A stretch of 64,000 bases of DNA, from NCBI GenBank assembly GCA_004554075.1, contig SFOB01000004.1, positions 62,001 to 126,000 of the forward strand, given 5' to 3'. This DNA comes from Treponema sp. Its GTDB lineage: Bacteria > Spirochaetota > Spirochaetia > Treponematales > Treponemataceae. The first letter of the stretch is position 1. Each line of letters opens with the position of its first letter. Below the pieces are notes generated by a model, which was not told where the DNA came from, did not search any database, and was given only the letters and a program-made list of their open reading frames with translations. A program made the position numbers and the translations under genes. This document shows positions 7,981 through 16,519 of the stretch, piece after piece.

Positions 7981-8841
7981 CTAGCGGAGCAAGCTGAGTA
8001 CGTTCTGTGAAGACTGATTAGCCTGTGCAAGCATTGCTGTTCCAGCCTGAGAGAGTACGTTAGAAGTTGTGAACTTAACCATCTCTTCAGCCATGTCTGT
8101 ATCACGGATGCGTGATTCAGAAGCCTGGAGGTTTTCAGCACCAACATCAAGACCAGTAACTGTCTTTTCAAGGCGGTTCTGGTAAGCACCAAGGTCAGCG
8201 CGCTGCTTGTTGATCTTCATAAGAGCTTCATCAAGAGTTCCGATTGCGCGGTTAGCTTCATCTGGAGTAGCGAGAGACATAATTGATTCGTCTCCGAGGT
8301 TGCGCAAACCAAGAGCAGTAGCAGACATTGTTCCAATGTATACCTGAGTTCTCTGATCCATGTTAGCACCAATATGGAACCACATAGAACCTGTAACAAC
8401 ATTTTCACCTGTAGGACGAGCAAAGCGACCTGTAAGCATGTTCATACCGTTGAACTGAGCACAAGAAGCGATGCGGTCAACCTCTGCGATCAAAGAAGAA
8501 ACTTCTACCTGGATCTGCATGCGGTCTTCAGAAGAATAGATACCGTTTGAAGACTGAACAGCAAGTTCGCGGATACGCTGAACGATGTCTGTTGTTTCCT
8601 GGAGGTATCCTTCAGTTGTCTGAATGAAAGAAATACCATTCTGAGCGTTTGTTGAAGCCTGGTTCAAACCGCGGATCTGAGCACGCATTTTCTCAGAAAC
8701 TGCAAGTCCAGAAGCGTCGTCACCGGCACGGTTGATTCTCATACCAGAAGAAAGTTTTTCCATGCTCTTCTGATTGTTAAGATCCTGAATTCCCTGGGAA
8801 CGCTGAGCGAACATAGCACTCATATTGTGATTAATAACCAT
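7981..8841 (-). CDS. flaB: Periplasmic flagellar filament core protein FlaB
   Basis: This 286-residue flagellin builds the core of the periplasmic flagellum that drives spirochaete motility. The N-terminus (INHNMSAMFAQRSQG ... EKLSSGMRINRAGDDASGLA) and the C-terminal helix (TTSNVLSQAGTAMLAQANQ) are the D0/D1 segments. The short centre lacks the outer domains of enterobacterial flagellins, as in other FlaB proteins, and there is no signal peptide. The Shine-Dalgarno AAGGAGA is strong. A sigma-28 promoter lies about 100 nt upstream. It is a single gene with its own terminator; several flaB paralogues are usual in the genus, so the exact number (flaB1/2/3) is not assigned. Confidence 0.97.
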   Translation of the reverse strand: MVINHNMSAMFAQRSQGIQDLNNQKSMEKLSSGMRINRAGDDASGLAVSEKMRAQIRGLNQASTNAQNGISFIQTTEGYLQETTDIVQRIRELAVQSSNGIYSSEDRMQIQVEVSSLIAEVDRIASCAQFNGMNMLTGRFARPTGENVVTGSMWFHIGANMDQRTQVYIGTMSATALGLRNLGDESIMSLATPDEANRAIGTLDEALMKINKQRADLGAYQNRLEKTVTGLDVGAENLQASESRIRDTDMAEEMVKFTTSNVLSQAGTAMLAQANQSSQNVLSLLR

Positions 8842-8881
8842 AATAATCTCCTTATAGTTAGGTTATAAGATAAAACACATT

Positions 8882-8929
8882 GGTGGGTTTAAAACCACAA
8901 CGTGGTTTATCTCACGGGTTTCCACCACC
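8882..8929 (-). promoter_or_regulatory. Hairpin in the flaB 5' leader
   Basis: AAACCAC (8892-8898) and GTGGTTT (8902-8908) form a perfect 7-bp stem, flanked by GGTGG and CCACC segments that could extend it. It lies in the predicted flaB leader and may stabilise the mRNA. Confidence 0.5.
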
Positions 8930-8940
8930 CTTATACTTGA

Positions 8941-8967
8941 TTGTCGGGTAAGGGAAAAAAAAGTTTA
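8941..8967 (-). promoter_or_regulatory. Sigma-28 (FliA) promoter of flaB
   Basis: On the minus strand TAAA (8967-8964) is followed after exactly 15 nt by CCCGACAA (8948-8941). The sigma-28 consensus is TAAA-N15-GCCGATAA, so 6 of 8 of the -10 bases match with exact spacing. Confidence 0.75.
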
Positions 8968-9001
8968 GAAAAAAATTAAAATTTTTTTAATTTTTTTGTG
9001 G

Positions 9002-9007
9002 TATAAT
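9002..9007 (+). promoter_or_regulatory. -10 box abutting the zinc-ribbon gene (leaderless)
   Basis: TATAAT ends 6 nt before ATG 9014, with no Shine-Dalgarno and only A/T-rich sequence at -35. Confidence 0.5.
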
Positions 9008-9013
9008 TTAAGT

Positions 9014-9409
9014 ATGGAATATTTAATAATGGGTGTGGCAGTCTGTGTAATAATTGCGCTGATTGCCTGGTACATCAAATATTTCAATAAAAAGAATCAA
9101 AAAACAACTCGCCAGAAGACTATGCAGCCGGTAAAATGCCCGCTTTGCGACTCAAATCTCTTTGTGGGTGAAAATATCATCTCAAAAGTTTACCGTCCAA
9201 TGAACGTGCCAGACCAGCTTATGATAGTAATGGGCTGCCCTCACTGCTATCCGCGCCTTGAACCGGGCCTGAAACGCATCTGTCCGGTTTGTCACAAGGA
9301 AGTAGAGCTGGATCAGAGCCTTACAGCCCGTCTTTTTAACAAGGCAATGGGGAAAAAGCACGTTCATGTAGTCGGCTGCTCAAACTGCCACAAGCCCCGT
9401 GCTCAGTAA
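9014..9409 (+). CDS. Small membrane protein with two zinc-ribbon-like modules
   Basis: This 131-residue protein begins with one hydrophobic helix (about 4-22), then a basic linker and cysteine pairs CPLC, CPHC, CPVC and CSNC. The pairs could make two zinc knuckles. The family is not one I can name. The start is ATG 9014, not the TTG at 8996, because a -10 box lies between them. It stands alone between flaB and the chemotaxis receptor. The likely topology is N-terminal anchor with cytoplasmic zinc domain. Confidence 0.75.
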   Translation: MEYLIMGVAVCVIIALIAWYIKYFNKKNQKTTRQKTMQPVKCPLCDSNLFVGENIISKVYRPMNVPDQLMIVMGCPHCYPRLEPGLKRICPVCHKEVELDQSLTARLFNKAMGKKHVHVVGCSNCHKPRAQ

Positions 9410-9455
9410 AAGCCCGTAAATAACGCTCTGTAAAGTATTTAAAAGCACTTAAAAG

Positions 9456-9483
9456 TTGACTTATGCATATTTTGCTTTATACT
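9456..9483 (+). promoter_or_regulatory. Promoter of the chemotaxis receptor
   Basis: TTGACT (9456-9461), a 16-bp spacer and TATACT (9478-9483) form a strong sigma-70 type promoter with predicted start near 9490. Confidence 0.7.
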
Positions 9484-9496
9484 TAAAAGAGGAGTG

Positions 9497-9568
9497 ATGT
9501 CATTAAAAAACTGTTATTTTTATTTCATAGTGAGGCATGCTTATGGCAGATCAGATTTTGGACAATGA
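9497..9568 (+). CDS. Possible 23-residue leader peptide overlapping the receptor start
   Basis: ATG 9497 follows AGAGGAG at a proper distance and opens a 23-codon frame (MSLKNCYFYFIV...) ending at 9568, which is 26 nt inside the receptor gene in another frame. The receptor's own ribosome site lies inside it. The predicted transcription start (about 9490) would place this Shine-Dalgarno at the very 5' end of the mRNA, which weakens the case. Confidence 0.3.
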   Translation: MSLKNCYFYFIVRHAYGRSDFGQ

Positions 9569-11612
9569 CAACAAATCGGGTGGAAAAAAAGAAAAAAAGC
9601 AGAGAAAAGAGTCTTTGCTTGTAAAGTATGGAGTAATTGCCTTTCTTGAGATTTTAGGCTTTATTTCAGTCTTCCTTGTATTTATGTCACGTAATATCAA
9701 GGCTCCAATCAAGCAGATTTACGATGATTCTATTGAAAACTTTCTTGATTCCGCAGTAGATAACGTAAAAATGTGGTTTGAAAATCAGGTAACAGTAATG
9801 AACGTTTTCCAGCGTGCTGTTGTAGAGCCTGTAGATAACCCTGAAAACATCAAACACAGAATTAAAACTGTTCCAAAACCGGAAGGCTTTGAATACTGTA
9901 TGGTATTCTGGGATACAAATACCGATGCCAAGGACGGCGGACCAGAAACCTTCAATACAAAAGGCGGTACATCAAAGGCCGGTATTTTACAGAAGGAATA
10001 TTATGTAAATCATAAGAATAGTGATGTTTCTGTATGGCTGGAGTCTCCTCGTGTAGCTGCTGCCGGTGGCTTTACTATGCCTCTCTATGTAAAATCAGAA
10101 TTTGTTGATGATAAGACAGGAAAGAAGATTTCTGGTGGTTGTGTAGGCTTCCTGGAACTTGAACCTATTACTCATCTTGGAAAATCTTTCTATAAGACTG
10201 GTAGAATTTCAATTTATGATGATAAAAATGAAATTCGTGCTGGAGATGATGTTCTTGCAGAAGAGAATACAGATCATCTTGAAATGTATACAAAGACTTT
10301 TAATCTGAATAATAAGGTATGGACCGTTATTGCTTCTGTAGAAAAGACAGAAATTCATAAGATCTCAAATCAGCTGCAGACAACTTCTTTGATTGGCGGA
10401 TTTGTTATTGCATTCATTCTTATGCTGCTTGAGCTTTTCATTATAAAGACAATTATTGGTAAGTTTGCTTCAATCAAAACAAATGTAGATGATCTTAACT
10501 CTGGTGATAAGGACCTTACAAAGCGTCTTGAGATTTATCACAACAATGAAATCTCTCAGGTTAAGAGATCTGTTAATATGTTCGTAGACACCGTTCACGA
10601 AACAGTACGCGAAATTGGTAAGGCGAACTACAATCTTAAAGAAACCTTCGAAAATGTTAAGGGCCAGCTTGATGCTACAAAGAATCAGATGGATAACATT
10701 TCCAACGAAATCCAGGCTGCTACAACAACCCTTGAAGCAGAAGATAAGAGTGTAACAGATACTTCAGAGCTTGTTTCTCAGATTTCTTCTAATATTACAA
10801 CCCTTAATCAGATGATTGATTCTCAGGTAGATGCCATTACACAGGCCAGCGCCGGAATTGAGCAGATGATTGGAAATATTCAGTCTATTACCGGTTCTGT
10901 AGATATGATGGCCGGCGAGTTTACAGAACTTAATGCCGCAACTGCAGAAGGTATTGAAAAGAACCGTATAGTAAACGAGCTTTTGAACTCAGTTCTTGCA
11001 CAGAGTAAGACTCTGCAGGATACAAACATGGTTATTGCAAGTATTTCTTCTCAGACCAACCTTCTTTCTATGAACGCCATGATTGAGTCTGCGCATGCGG
11101 GTGAGGCCGGAAAGGGATTTGCTGTCGTTGCAGAAGAAATCCGAAAGCTTGCAGATACATCGGCTACTCAGTCTAAGAGCATTGGAGAAAACCTTAAGCT
11201 CATTGCCCAGAACATCCAGAAGGTAGTAGAAAGTGCTGATTTGAGTAAGGCTTCTTTCGAGGTTGTATCTGATAAGACAAATAATACTTCTGAACTGGTT
11301 TATTCTATCAAGAAGGCTACAGAGGAACAGAGTGAAGGTTCAAAGCACCTGCTCGAAACCCTTTCTAAGATGAATAATATTTCTGTAAGTGTTCAGCGCT
11401 CAAGTAAGAAAATCGGTGACCGTGCACTTACTGTTCTTGATACAATTGCCGGCCTTAAAGAATCTTCAAAGAACATGGCTCAGAACTTCAACAAGATTGT
11501 AACCACAACCGAAGTAACCCAGCAGACAACCCAAAACCTGACCCAGCTCACCGAAGACATGACCCAGGCCGTAAACAACATCTCCGAAAGAATCGACGAG
11601 TTTAAGGTTTAG
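9543..11612 (+). CDS. Methyl-accepting chemotaxis protein
   Basis: This 689-residue receptor sends signals to CheA/CheW at the cell pole. A transmembrane helix (about 28-48) is followed by a ~230-residue periplasmic sensor of the Cache type, then a second helix (about 283-305) and a HAMP region. The long signalling coiled coil has the hairpin tip SQTNLLSMNAMIESAHAGEA. It ends in SERIDEFKV, without the NWETF-like tether for CheR. ATG 9543 is preferred over ATG 9537 because GAGG (9532-9535) is 7 nt from the former and only 1 nt from the latter. The ligand is unknown. Confidence 0.93.
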   Translation: MADQILDNDNKSGGKKEKKQRKESLLVKYGVIAFLEILGFISVFLVFMSRNIKAPIKQIYDDSIENFLDSAVDNVKMWFENQVTVMNVFQRAVVEPVDNPENIKHRIKTVPKPEGFEYCMVFWDTNTDAKDGGPETFNTKGGTSKAGILQKEYYVNHKNSDVSVWLESPRVAAAGGFTMPLYVKSEFVDDKTGKKISGGCVGFLELEPITHLGKSFYKTGRISIYDDKNEIRAGDDVLAEENTDHLEMYTKTFNLNNKVWTVIASVEKTEIHKISNQLQTTSLIGGFVIAFILMLLELFIIKTIIGKFASIKTNVDDLNSGDKDLTKRLEIYHNNEISQVKRSVNMFVDTVHETVREIGKANYNLKETFENVKGQLDATKNQMDNISNEIQAATTTLEAEDKSVTDTSELVSQISSNITTLNQMIDSQVDAITQASAGIEQMIGNIQSITGSVDMMAGEFTELNAATAEGIEKNRIVNELLNSVLAQSKTLQDTNMVIASISSQTNLLSMNAMIESAHAGEAGKGFAVVAEEIRKLADTSATQSKSIGENLKLIAQNIQKVVESADLSKASFEVVSDKTNNTSELVYSIKKATEEQSEGSKHLLETLSKMNNISVSVQRSSKKIGDRALTVLDTIAGLKESSKNMAQNFNKIVTTTEVTQQTTQNLTQLTEDMTQAVNNISERIDEFKV

Positions 11613-11618
11613 GTTTTT

Positions 11619-11702
11619 GTAGAGAATATTTATAAGAATAAGAAGTCTTTATAGATTTCGTAAAACAGGTGGGCGCGAGCGAATCGTAGAGAATATTCAT
11701 AA
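11619..11702. repeat. Direct repeat of a 17-bp motif
   Basis: gtagagaatatttataa (11619-11634 region) recurs as gtagagaatattcataa (11686-11702), 67 bp apart with one change. The second copy runs into a 7-bp hairpin (CATAAAA/TTTTATG, 11699-11716). Confidence 0.6.
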
Positions 11703-11724
11703 AATGAGTTTTATGAGAACTCGG

Positions 11725-11817
11725 AAAAAAAGTGCGATTGCGGAGTAAAAAATGTCTGACGACAACATCATCCCGTTGGCGGCAGGCATTTTTTACGTGA
11801 GCAATAGCACTTTTTTT
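11725..11817. terminator. Long fold-back hairpin between receptor gene and purD
   Basis: Arms 11725-11758 and 11783-11817 pair over about 29 bp: A7/T7, GTGC/GCAC, ATTGC/GCAAT, TAAAAAATG/CATTTTTTA and TCTG/CAGG, with one mismatch and one internal loop. The A-run and T-run at the ends suit termination in both directions. It is longer than an ordinary terminator. Confidence 0.65.
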
Positions 11818-11845
11818 TTATTTGAAAATACGCTAAACTCATTTT

Positions 11846-13186
11846 ATGAATATTATCGTAGTTGGCAGTGGTGGTCGTGAGCACACTATCTGCTGGAAAA
11901 TCGCTCAGAGTCCTGTTGTTGATAAAGTAGTTGTTGTACCTGGAAACGGCGGCACTGCTTATGAATCTAAATGTGTAAATATTAATCCAAAAGATTGCGA
12001 CTATATCAAAGAGGGTGAGAACCCTTATGTTGCTATTGCAAAGCACGAAAACTGCCGTATGTGTGTAGTTGGACCGGAAGATCCTTTGTGTGCAGGTCTT
12101 GCAGACGAGTTCTGGAAGGCTGATATTCCTGTTGTAGGTCCAAAGAAGGCTGGAGCCCAGCTGGAAGGCAGTAAAGACCTTTCTAAAAAATTCATGAAAG
12201 AATATGGTGTAGCTTGTCCTGCAAGCGAAACCTTTACAAATAAAGAAGAAGCCTGCGAATATATTAAAAAGCAGGGAGCTCCTATCGTAGTAAAGGCAGA
12301 CGGTCTTGCTGCAGGTAAGGGTGTAGTAGTTGCTGCTACTGTTGAAGAAGCTCTTGCTGCTGTAGAAGATATGATGGGTAAGGGTAAGGTTGGAGATGCC
12401 GGAAAGAAGCTGGTAATTGAAGAGTATCTTGAAGGTGTTGAGATTTCTGTTCTTGCAGCCGTATCAGTTACTCCTGAATATGCTGTAAGTGGAAATGCTA
12501 CAATTGTTCCTTTCCTTCCTGCCCGCGATCACAAACGCCTTATGGACGGTGCTAAAGGTCCTAATACCGGCGGAATGGGTGCTGTTTGTCCTCTGGATGA
12601 TGTAACAGAAAAGACAATGAAGCAGTTTGATAAGGATATCCTGCAGCCAACTTTGAACGGTCTTATCAAAGAAAAATTCGACTATCGCGGCTTTATCTTC
12701 TTTGGAGTTATGCTGACTTCAAAAGGACCAAAGCTTCTTGAATATAACTGCCGTCTTGGAGACCCTGAAACTCAGGTTGTTCTTCCTATGATGGATTTTG
12801 ACTTTACTTCTATGTGTACTGCAATTTTGAACGGTACACTCAAAGACTTTGAGATGAAGTGGAAGCCAGGATATCAGGTTGCACCATGTATGGTAAGCGG
12901 AGGATATCCTGGAGCTTACGAAAAGGGTAAGGAAATTTCAATCAATAAACCGCTTTTGAATGCAAGTACAGCAAAGGTTTTTGTTGCCGGAGCTGTTGCA
13001 GGCCGTCGCCACGAAAACGACCTGCTTACAAGTGGCGGACGTGTTCTTGCCTGCTCAGCTTACGGTTCATCTTTCAAAGAGGCCTGGGAAAAAGCATATC
13101 AGGGAATCAGTGCCATCAAGTTCGACGGCGCCTTCTACAGAAAGGATATAGGCTTGCCTGGAGCTGCTGAAAGCGGAAAGCTCTAA
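11846..13186 (+). CDS. purD: Phosphoribosylamine-glycine ligase
   Basis: This 446-residue PurD makes glycinamide ribonucleotide from phosphoribosylamine, glycine and ATP, the second step of purine synthesis. Visible signatures are the N-terminal VVGSGGREHTICWKI, the ATP-grasp loop VVKADGLAAGKGVVV, the catalytic region TGGMGAVCP, and the metal site LLEYNCRLGDPETQVVLP. Length is slightly above the usual 420-430. A weak -10 (TAAACT, 11834-11839) ends 6 nt before the ATG and there is no Shine-Dalgarno. No other purine gene is adjacent. A strong terminator follows. Confidence 0.97.
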   Translation: MNIIVVGSGGREHTICWKIAQSPVVDKVVVVPGNGGTAYESKCVNINPKDCDYIKEGENPYVAIAKHENCRMCVVGPEDPLCAGLADEFWKADIPVVGPKKAGAQLEGSKDLSKKFMKEYGVACPASETFTNKEEACEYIKKQGAPIVVKADGLAAGKGVVVAATVEEALAAVEDMMGKGKVGDAGKKLVIEEYLEGVEISVLAAVSVTPEYAVSGNATIVPFLPARDHKRLMDGAKGPNTGGMGAVCPLDDVTEKTMKQFDKDILQPTLNGLIKEKFDYRGFIFFGVMLTSKGPKLLEYNCRLGDPETQVVLPMMDFDFTSMCTAILNGTLKDFEMKWKPGYQVAPCMVSGGYPGAYEKGKEISINKPLLNASTAKVFVAGAVAGRRHENDLLTSGGRVLACSAYGSSFKEAWEKAYQGISAIKFDGAFYRKDIGLPGAAESGKL

Positions 13187-13205
13187 TAGATAATCGATAA
13201 AACAG

Positions 13206-13251
13206 AAAAAAAAGCCCGGTGGATTCGAGAACCTCAACCACCGGGCTTTTT
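13206..13251. terminator. Bidirectional terminator between purD and the GH5 gene
   Basis: A 12-bp stem (13211-13222 / 13238-13249, AAAGCCCGGTGG / CCACCGGGCTTT) carries an A-run on the left and a T-run on the right. It serves the two convergent genes. Confidence 0.93.
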
Positions 13252-13255
13252 CATA

Positions 13256-14299
13256 TTAAAGGTATTTAATCAGTTCTGGTCTTATTGCATCCAGGCGGGC
13301 ATCGGCAAGGCCAAAGTCCATCTGGCGGAAAGACCAGGCTGCACGACCTATTCCGTGATTATTGAAAACTGTTGAAATAAGGCGATACCATTCGAGAGTG
13401 TCTTCGGGGGTAGCCTTTTCTATTGCCCCGTATTCACCGCAGTAAAGAAGTACATTGCGCTCTTCTGCAACCTTTACAGCTTCTGCGAAGATTGTTTCAA
13501 AATAATTTACATCTACAGTTGCATCTGCTGCAAAAGCACTGAATGCAGTACCTATCTGGCCAACCTTTTCTGAAGTCATTTTTGTATAATCTTCATATTT
13601 TGATTTGAGCGGGAATCTGAAATCCGGGTTCATATTCTTACCAACCCAAGGAGCTCCCTGATGTGTAAATACCAGCGGCTCATAGCAGTGGAAGTTGTAA
13701 ACAATATTTTCATCGTATGGGGCATCCAGGTCTTTTACAGAGGCAAGTGAGTTATTCCAGTAGCTGCCAACGAGAATCTTTGTTGTTGGAGCAATTTTAC
13801 GGATTCTCTGAATACAGGTTTTTGCAATAGCATTCCATTTTTTACAGTAAGCCTGGTCTGTTACTTCATTCAAAAGCTCAAAACTGATTTCGTTATTACT
13901 TCCAGCAAATACATCTTTAAAGTTTTCTGCAAGAGATTCCCAGAGTTTATAAAAACGTTCCTGGAGTTTTTCATCATCAAAAAACCCAGATTCCTTATAA
14001 CCAATGTCAAAAGAGTAGCCGCAGGTCTTGTGGAGGTCCAGAATCATGTTGAGATTGTTTTCTGCACACCATTTTGCTGCAGTGCGGATTCTTTCGTAGC
14101 CCTTTTCAATTTTCTGGCCATCAGCAGTTTCAACAAGTTCGTAGTCAATTGGAAGACGGATATGATCCAGTCCCCAACTTTTTATTGTTGCAAAATCTTC
14201 TTCTTTTATAAATGTGTCATAACGCTCTTCAGTATGATTACACTGAGAATACCAGCCGCCAAGGTTTACACCATGCATAAAGCCGTCAAATCGTTTCAT
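13256..14299 (-). CDS. Glycoside hydrolase family 5 protein, cytosolic
   Basis: This 347-residue (beta/alpha)8 enzyme has the GH5 marks: HGVNLGGWYS at the start, ILDLHKT, the acid/base glutamate E145 in ELLNEVT, the HCY triad region (204-206) and the nucleophile E289 in CGEYG. The family cleaves beta-glucans and related polysaccharides. There is no signal peptide, so it probably acts on imported oligosaccharides, possibly as an exo-glucanase; substrate is not decided by sequence. The start ATG lies directly behind a terminator-like hairpin whose 3' arm holds the GGAG ribosome site (see 14300-14342), so expression may be conditional. Confidence 0.9.
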   Translation of the reverse strand: MKRFDGFMHGVNLGGWYSQCNHTEERYDTFIKEEDFATIKSWGLDHIRLPIDYELVETADGQKIEKGYERIRTAAKWCAENNLNMILDLHKTCGYSFDIGYKESGFFDDEKLQERFYKLWESLAENFKDVFAGSNNEISFELLNEVTDQAYCKKWNAIAKTCIQRIRKIAPTTKILVGSYWNNSLASVKDLDAPYDENIVYNFHCYEPLVFTHQGAPWVGKNMNPDFRFPLKSKYEDYTKMTSEKVGQIGTAFSAFAADATVDVNYFETIFAEAVKVAEERNVLLYCGEYGAIEKATPEDTLEWYRLISTVFNNHGIGRAAWSFRQMDFGLADARLDAIRPELIKYL

Positions 14300-14342
14300 A
14301 AAAAAACTCCATAGTAAAATGATTACTCATTGTACTATGGAG
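14300..14342 (-). terminator. glnN terminator that also masks the GH5 ribosome site
   Basis: On the minus strand CTCCATAGTA (14342-14333 side) pairs with its complement (14316-14307 side), 10 bp with a 16-nt loop, and is followed by seven Ts and then the GH5 ATG. The 3' arm ends in TATGGAG, the only Shine-Dalgarno for that gene. Confidence 0.75.
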
Positions 14343-14374
14343 CTCTTAAAATTTAAATAAGAATAATACTGTAA

Positions 14375-16465
14375 TTACTGAACGCTGTACAAAAGATCCT
14401 CGTAGCTTGGGAAAGGTTTGTATTCTTCGCCAAGGAGAGGTTCAATCTGGTCTGCTACGGCGCGAACGGCTTCCATTGCAGGAATTACAACTTTTGCGTA
14501 AGCGTGGGCTCTCTGCATAAGATCTGTAATTGCACGGGTTTCTTCGTGTTTTGAAGCAAGCTCGTCTGCTTTGTTGGAAAGATCGTTTACAAGAGTATTA
14601 AGCTTTTCCATAAGCTTAAGGCCAGCGTCGCACATTGTCATAACGCGCTGCATCTTAAACTCTGTATCAGAAAGCACGTTCAGGTACTTAAAGGCAGCAG
14701 GAATAATGTCCTTATGTACCATCTCAAGCATTGTATTTGATTCGATGTTTACAACCTGGCAGTATTTTTCAAGCTTGATATCGTAGTGGCTCTTCATTTC
14801 TTCCGGAGTGTAGATTCCAAGTCTTGTGAAGAGATCAATATTCTTCTGGTCAATGTAGTGCTCAATTGCTTTTGGAGTTGTGCGGTAATTCTTGAGACCG
14901 CGGCGTTCTGCTTCTTCAATCCATTCCTGTCCGTAACCGTTTCCGTTAAAGAGGATGCGCCAGTGAGCTGTAATTTCGCGCTTAATGAGCTTCTGCAGGT
15001 CTTCGTCAAAGTTCTTTGACTGCTCGAGTTCATCTGCAAAGGCGCGGAGAGAATCAGCTAGAATTGCGTTCATTATTGTGTTTGGACCGCTGATAGAAAG
15101 AGAGCTTCCTACAGAGCGGAATTCAAAGCGGTTTCCAGTAAAGGCAAAAGGAGATGTTCTGTTTCGGTCTGTAGAATCCTTTGGAATTGGTGGCAGAACA
15201 TCTACACCGATTGTGAGTTTCTGGCCTTTCTTTCCGTCGTAAGCAGTGCCGTCTTTTATTGCCTTAAGAACAGCATCAAGTTCGTCTCCAACGAATACAG
15301 AAACAATTGCAGGAGGAGCTTCGTTTGCTCCAAGACGGTGGTCGTTTCCGGCAGAAGCAACTGAATAGCGGAGAAGATCTTGATTTTCATCTACAGCTTT
15401 AATTACTGCTGTGAGGAAAAGAAGGAACTGGGCATTGTCGCGTGGAGTTTTACCAGGAGCAAAAAGATTTTCTCCCAGGTCTGTTGCGATAGACCAGTTG
15501 TTATGTTTACCGCTTCCATTTACACCTTCGAATGGTTTTTCGTGGAGCAGGCAGATAAGGCCGTGGCGGCGGGCAACCTTTTTCATGATTTCCATTGTCA
15601 GCTGATTCTGATCTGCTGCAAGGTTTGATGTTGTGAAGATTGGTGCCATTTCGTGCTGAGCTGGAGCTACTTCGTTGTGTTCAGTTTTTGCGTAGATTCC
15701 AAGCTTCCAGAGCTCTTCGTTCAAATCTTCCATGTATTTGATTACGCGAGGCTTGATTGCGGCAAAGTACTGGTCGTCCATTTCCTGACCTTTTACCGGG
15801 CGGGCACCAAAGAGGGTACGGCCGCACATTTTCAAGTCCTTGCGTTTCTGGTAGAGTTTTTCATCAATTAAAAAGTATTCCTGCTCAGGCCCCATGGTTG
15901 TAGTAACATGGTTTGCTTTATTGCCAAAGAGCTTAAGAATGCGGAGAGACTGTTCATTGATTGCTTCCATTGAGCGGAGAAGCGGAGTCTTTTTATCAAG
16001 TGCTTCACCGTTATATGAACAGAAGGCTGTAGGAATACAAAGTGTGTGGTCTTTTACAAAAGGATAAGAAGTCGGGTCCCATACAGTGTAACCGCGGGCT
16101 TCAAAGGTTGAACGCTTACCACCGTTAGGGAAGCTTGATGCATCAGGTTCACCTTTAATCAGTTCCTTTCCGGAAAAACTCATAAGGATTTTGCCTTCAT
16201 CTGAAGGAGTAAGGAAGGAGTCATGCTTTTCAGCTGTAATACCGGTGAGTGGCTGGAACCAGTGAGAGTAGTGGGTAGCACCCTTTGAGATAGCCCACTG
16301 CTTCATTGCTTCTGCAATCTGATTTGCTGCATCTAAGTCGAGGGGAGTTCCTTCTTCCATTGTATGCTTAAGCGCCTTAAAGGTTTGTGAAGGCAGCATT
16401 TCTTTCATAACAGTCTGGTTAAATACAAGACTTCCAAAAAGTTCAGGAACGTTAGTGTTTGCCAT
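14375..16465 (-). CDS. glnN: Glutamine synthetase type III
   Basis: This 696-residue enzyme makes glutamine from glutamate, ammonia and ATP. It belongs to the large GSIII class common in Bacteroidetes, spirochaetes and some clostridia. Signatures include the N-terminal LFGSLVFNQTVM, TMGPEQEYFLID, TEHNEVAPAQHEMAPIF, GVNGSGKHNNWSI and ASAGNDHRLGANEAPPA. The C-terminal third is the GSIII-specific extension. GGAG lies 6 nt before the ATG. It is followed by the hairpin at 14300-14342. No PII gene or nitrogen regulator is adjacent. Confidence 0.97.
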   Translation of the reverse strand: MANTNVPELFGSLVFNQTVMKEMLPSQTFKALKHTMEEGTPLDLDAANQIAEAMKQWAISKGATHYSHWFQPLTGITAEKHDSFLTPSDEGKILMSFSGKELIKGEPDASSFPNGGKRSTFEARGYTVWDPTSYPFVKDHTLCIPTAFCSYNGEALDKKTPLLRSMEAINEQSLRILKLFGNKANHVTTTMGPEQEYFLIDEKLYQKRKDLKMCGRTLFGARPVKGQEMDDQYFAAIKPRVIKYMEDLNEELWKLGIYAKTEHNEVAPAQHEMAPIFTTSNLAADQNQLTMEIMKKVARRHGLICLLHEKPFEGVNGSGKHNNWSIATDLGENLFAPGKTPRDNAQFLLFLTAVIKAVDENQDLLRYSVASAGNDHRLGANEAPPAIVSVFVGDELDAVLKAIKDGTAYDGKKGQKLTIGVDVLPPIPKDSTDRNRTSPFAFTGNRFEFRSVGSSLSISGPNTIMNAILADSLRAFADELEQSKNFDEDLQKLIKREITAHWRILFNGNGYGQEWIEEAERRGLKNYRTTPKAIEHYIDQKNIDLFTRLGIYTPEEMKSHYDIKLEKYCQVVNIESNTMLEMVHKDIIPAAFKYLNVLSDTEFKMQRVMTMCDAGLKLMEKLNTLVNDLSNKADELASKHEETRAITDLMQRAHAYAKVVIPAMEAVRAVADQIEPLLGEEYKPFPSYEDLLYSVQ

Positions 16466-16519
16466 GAGGAACTCCAGATCGCGCGTCTTTGCGCTTTTTT
16501 TCTACATTGTAGTGATTTA

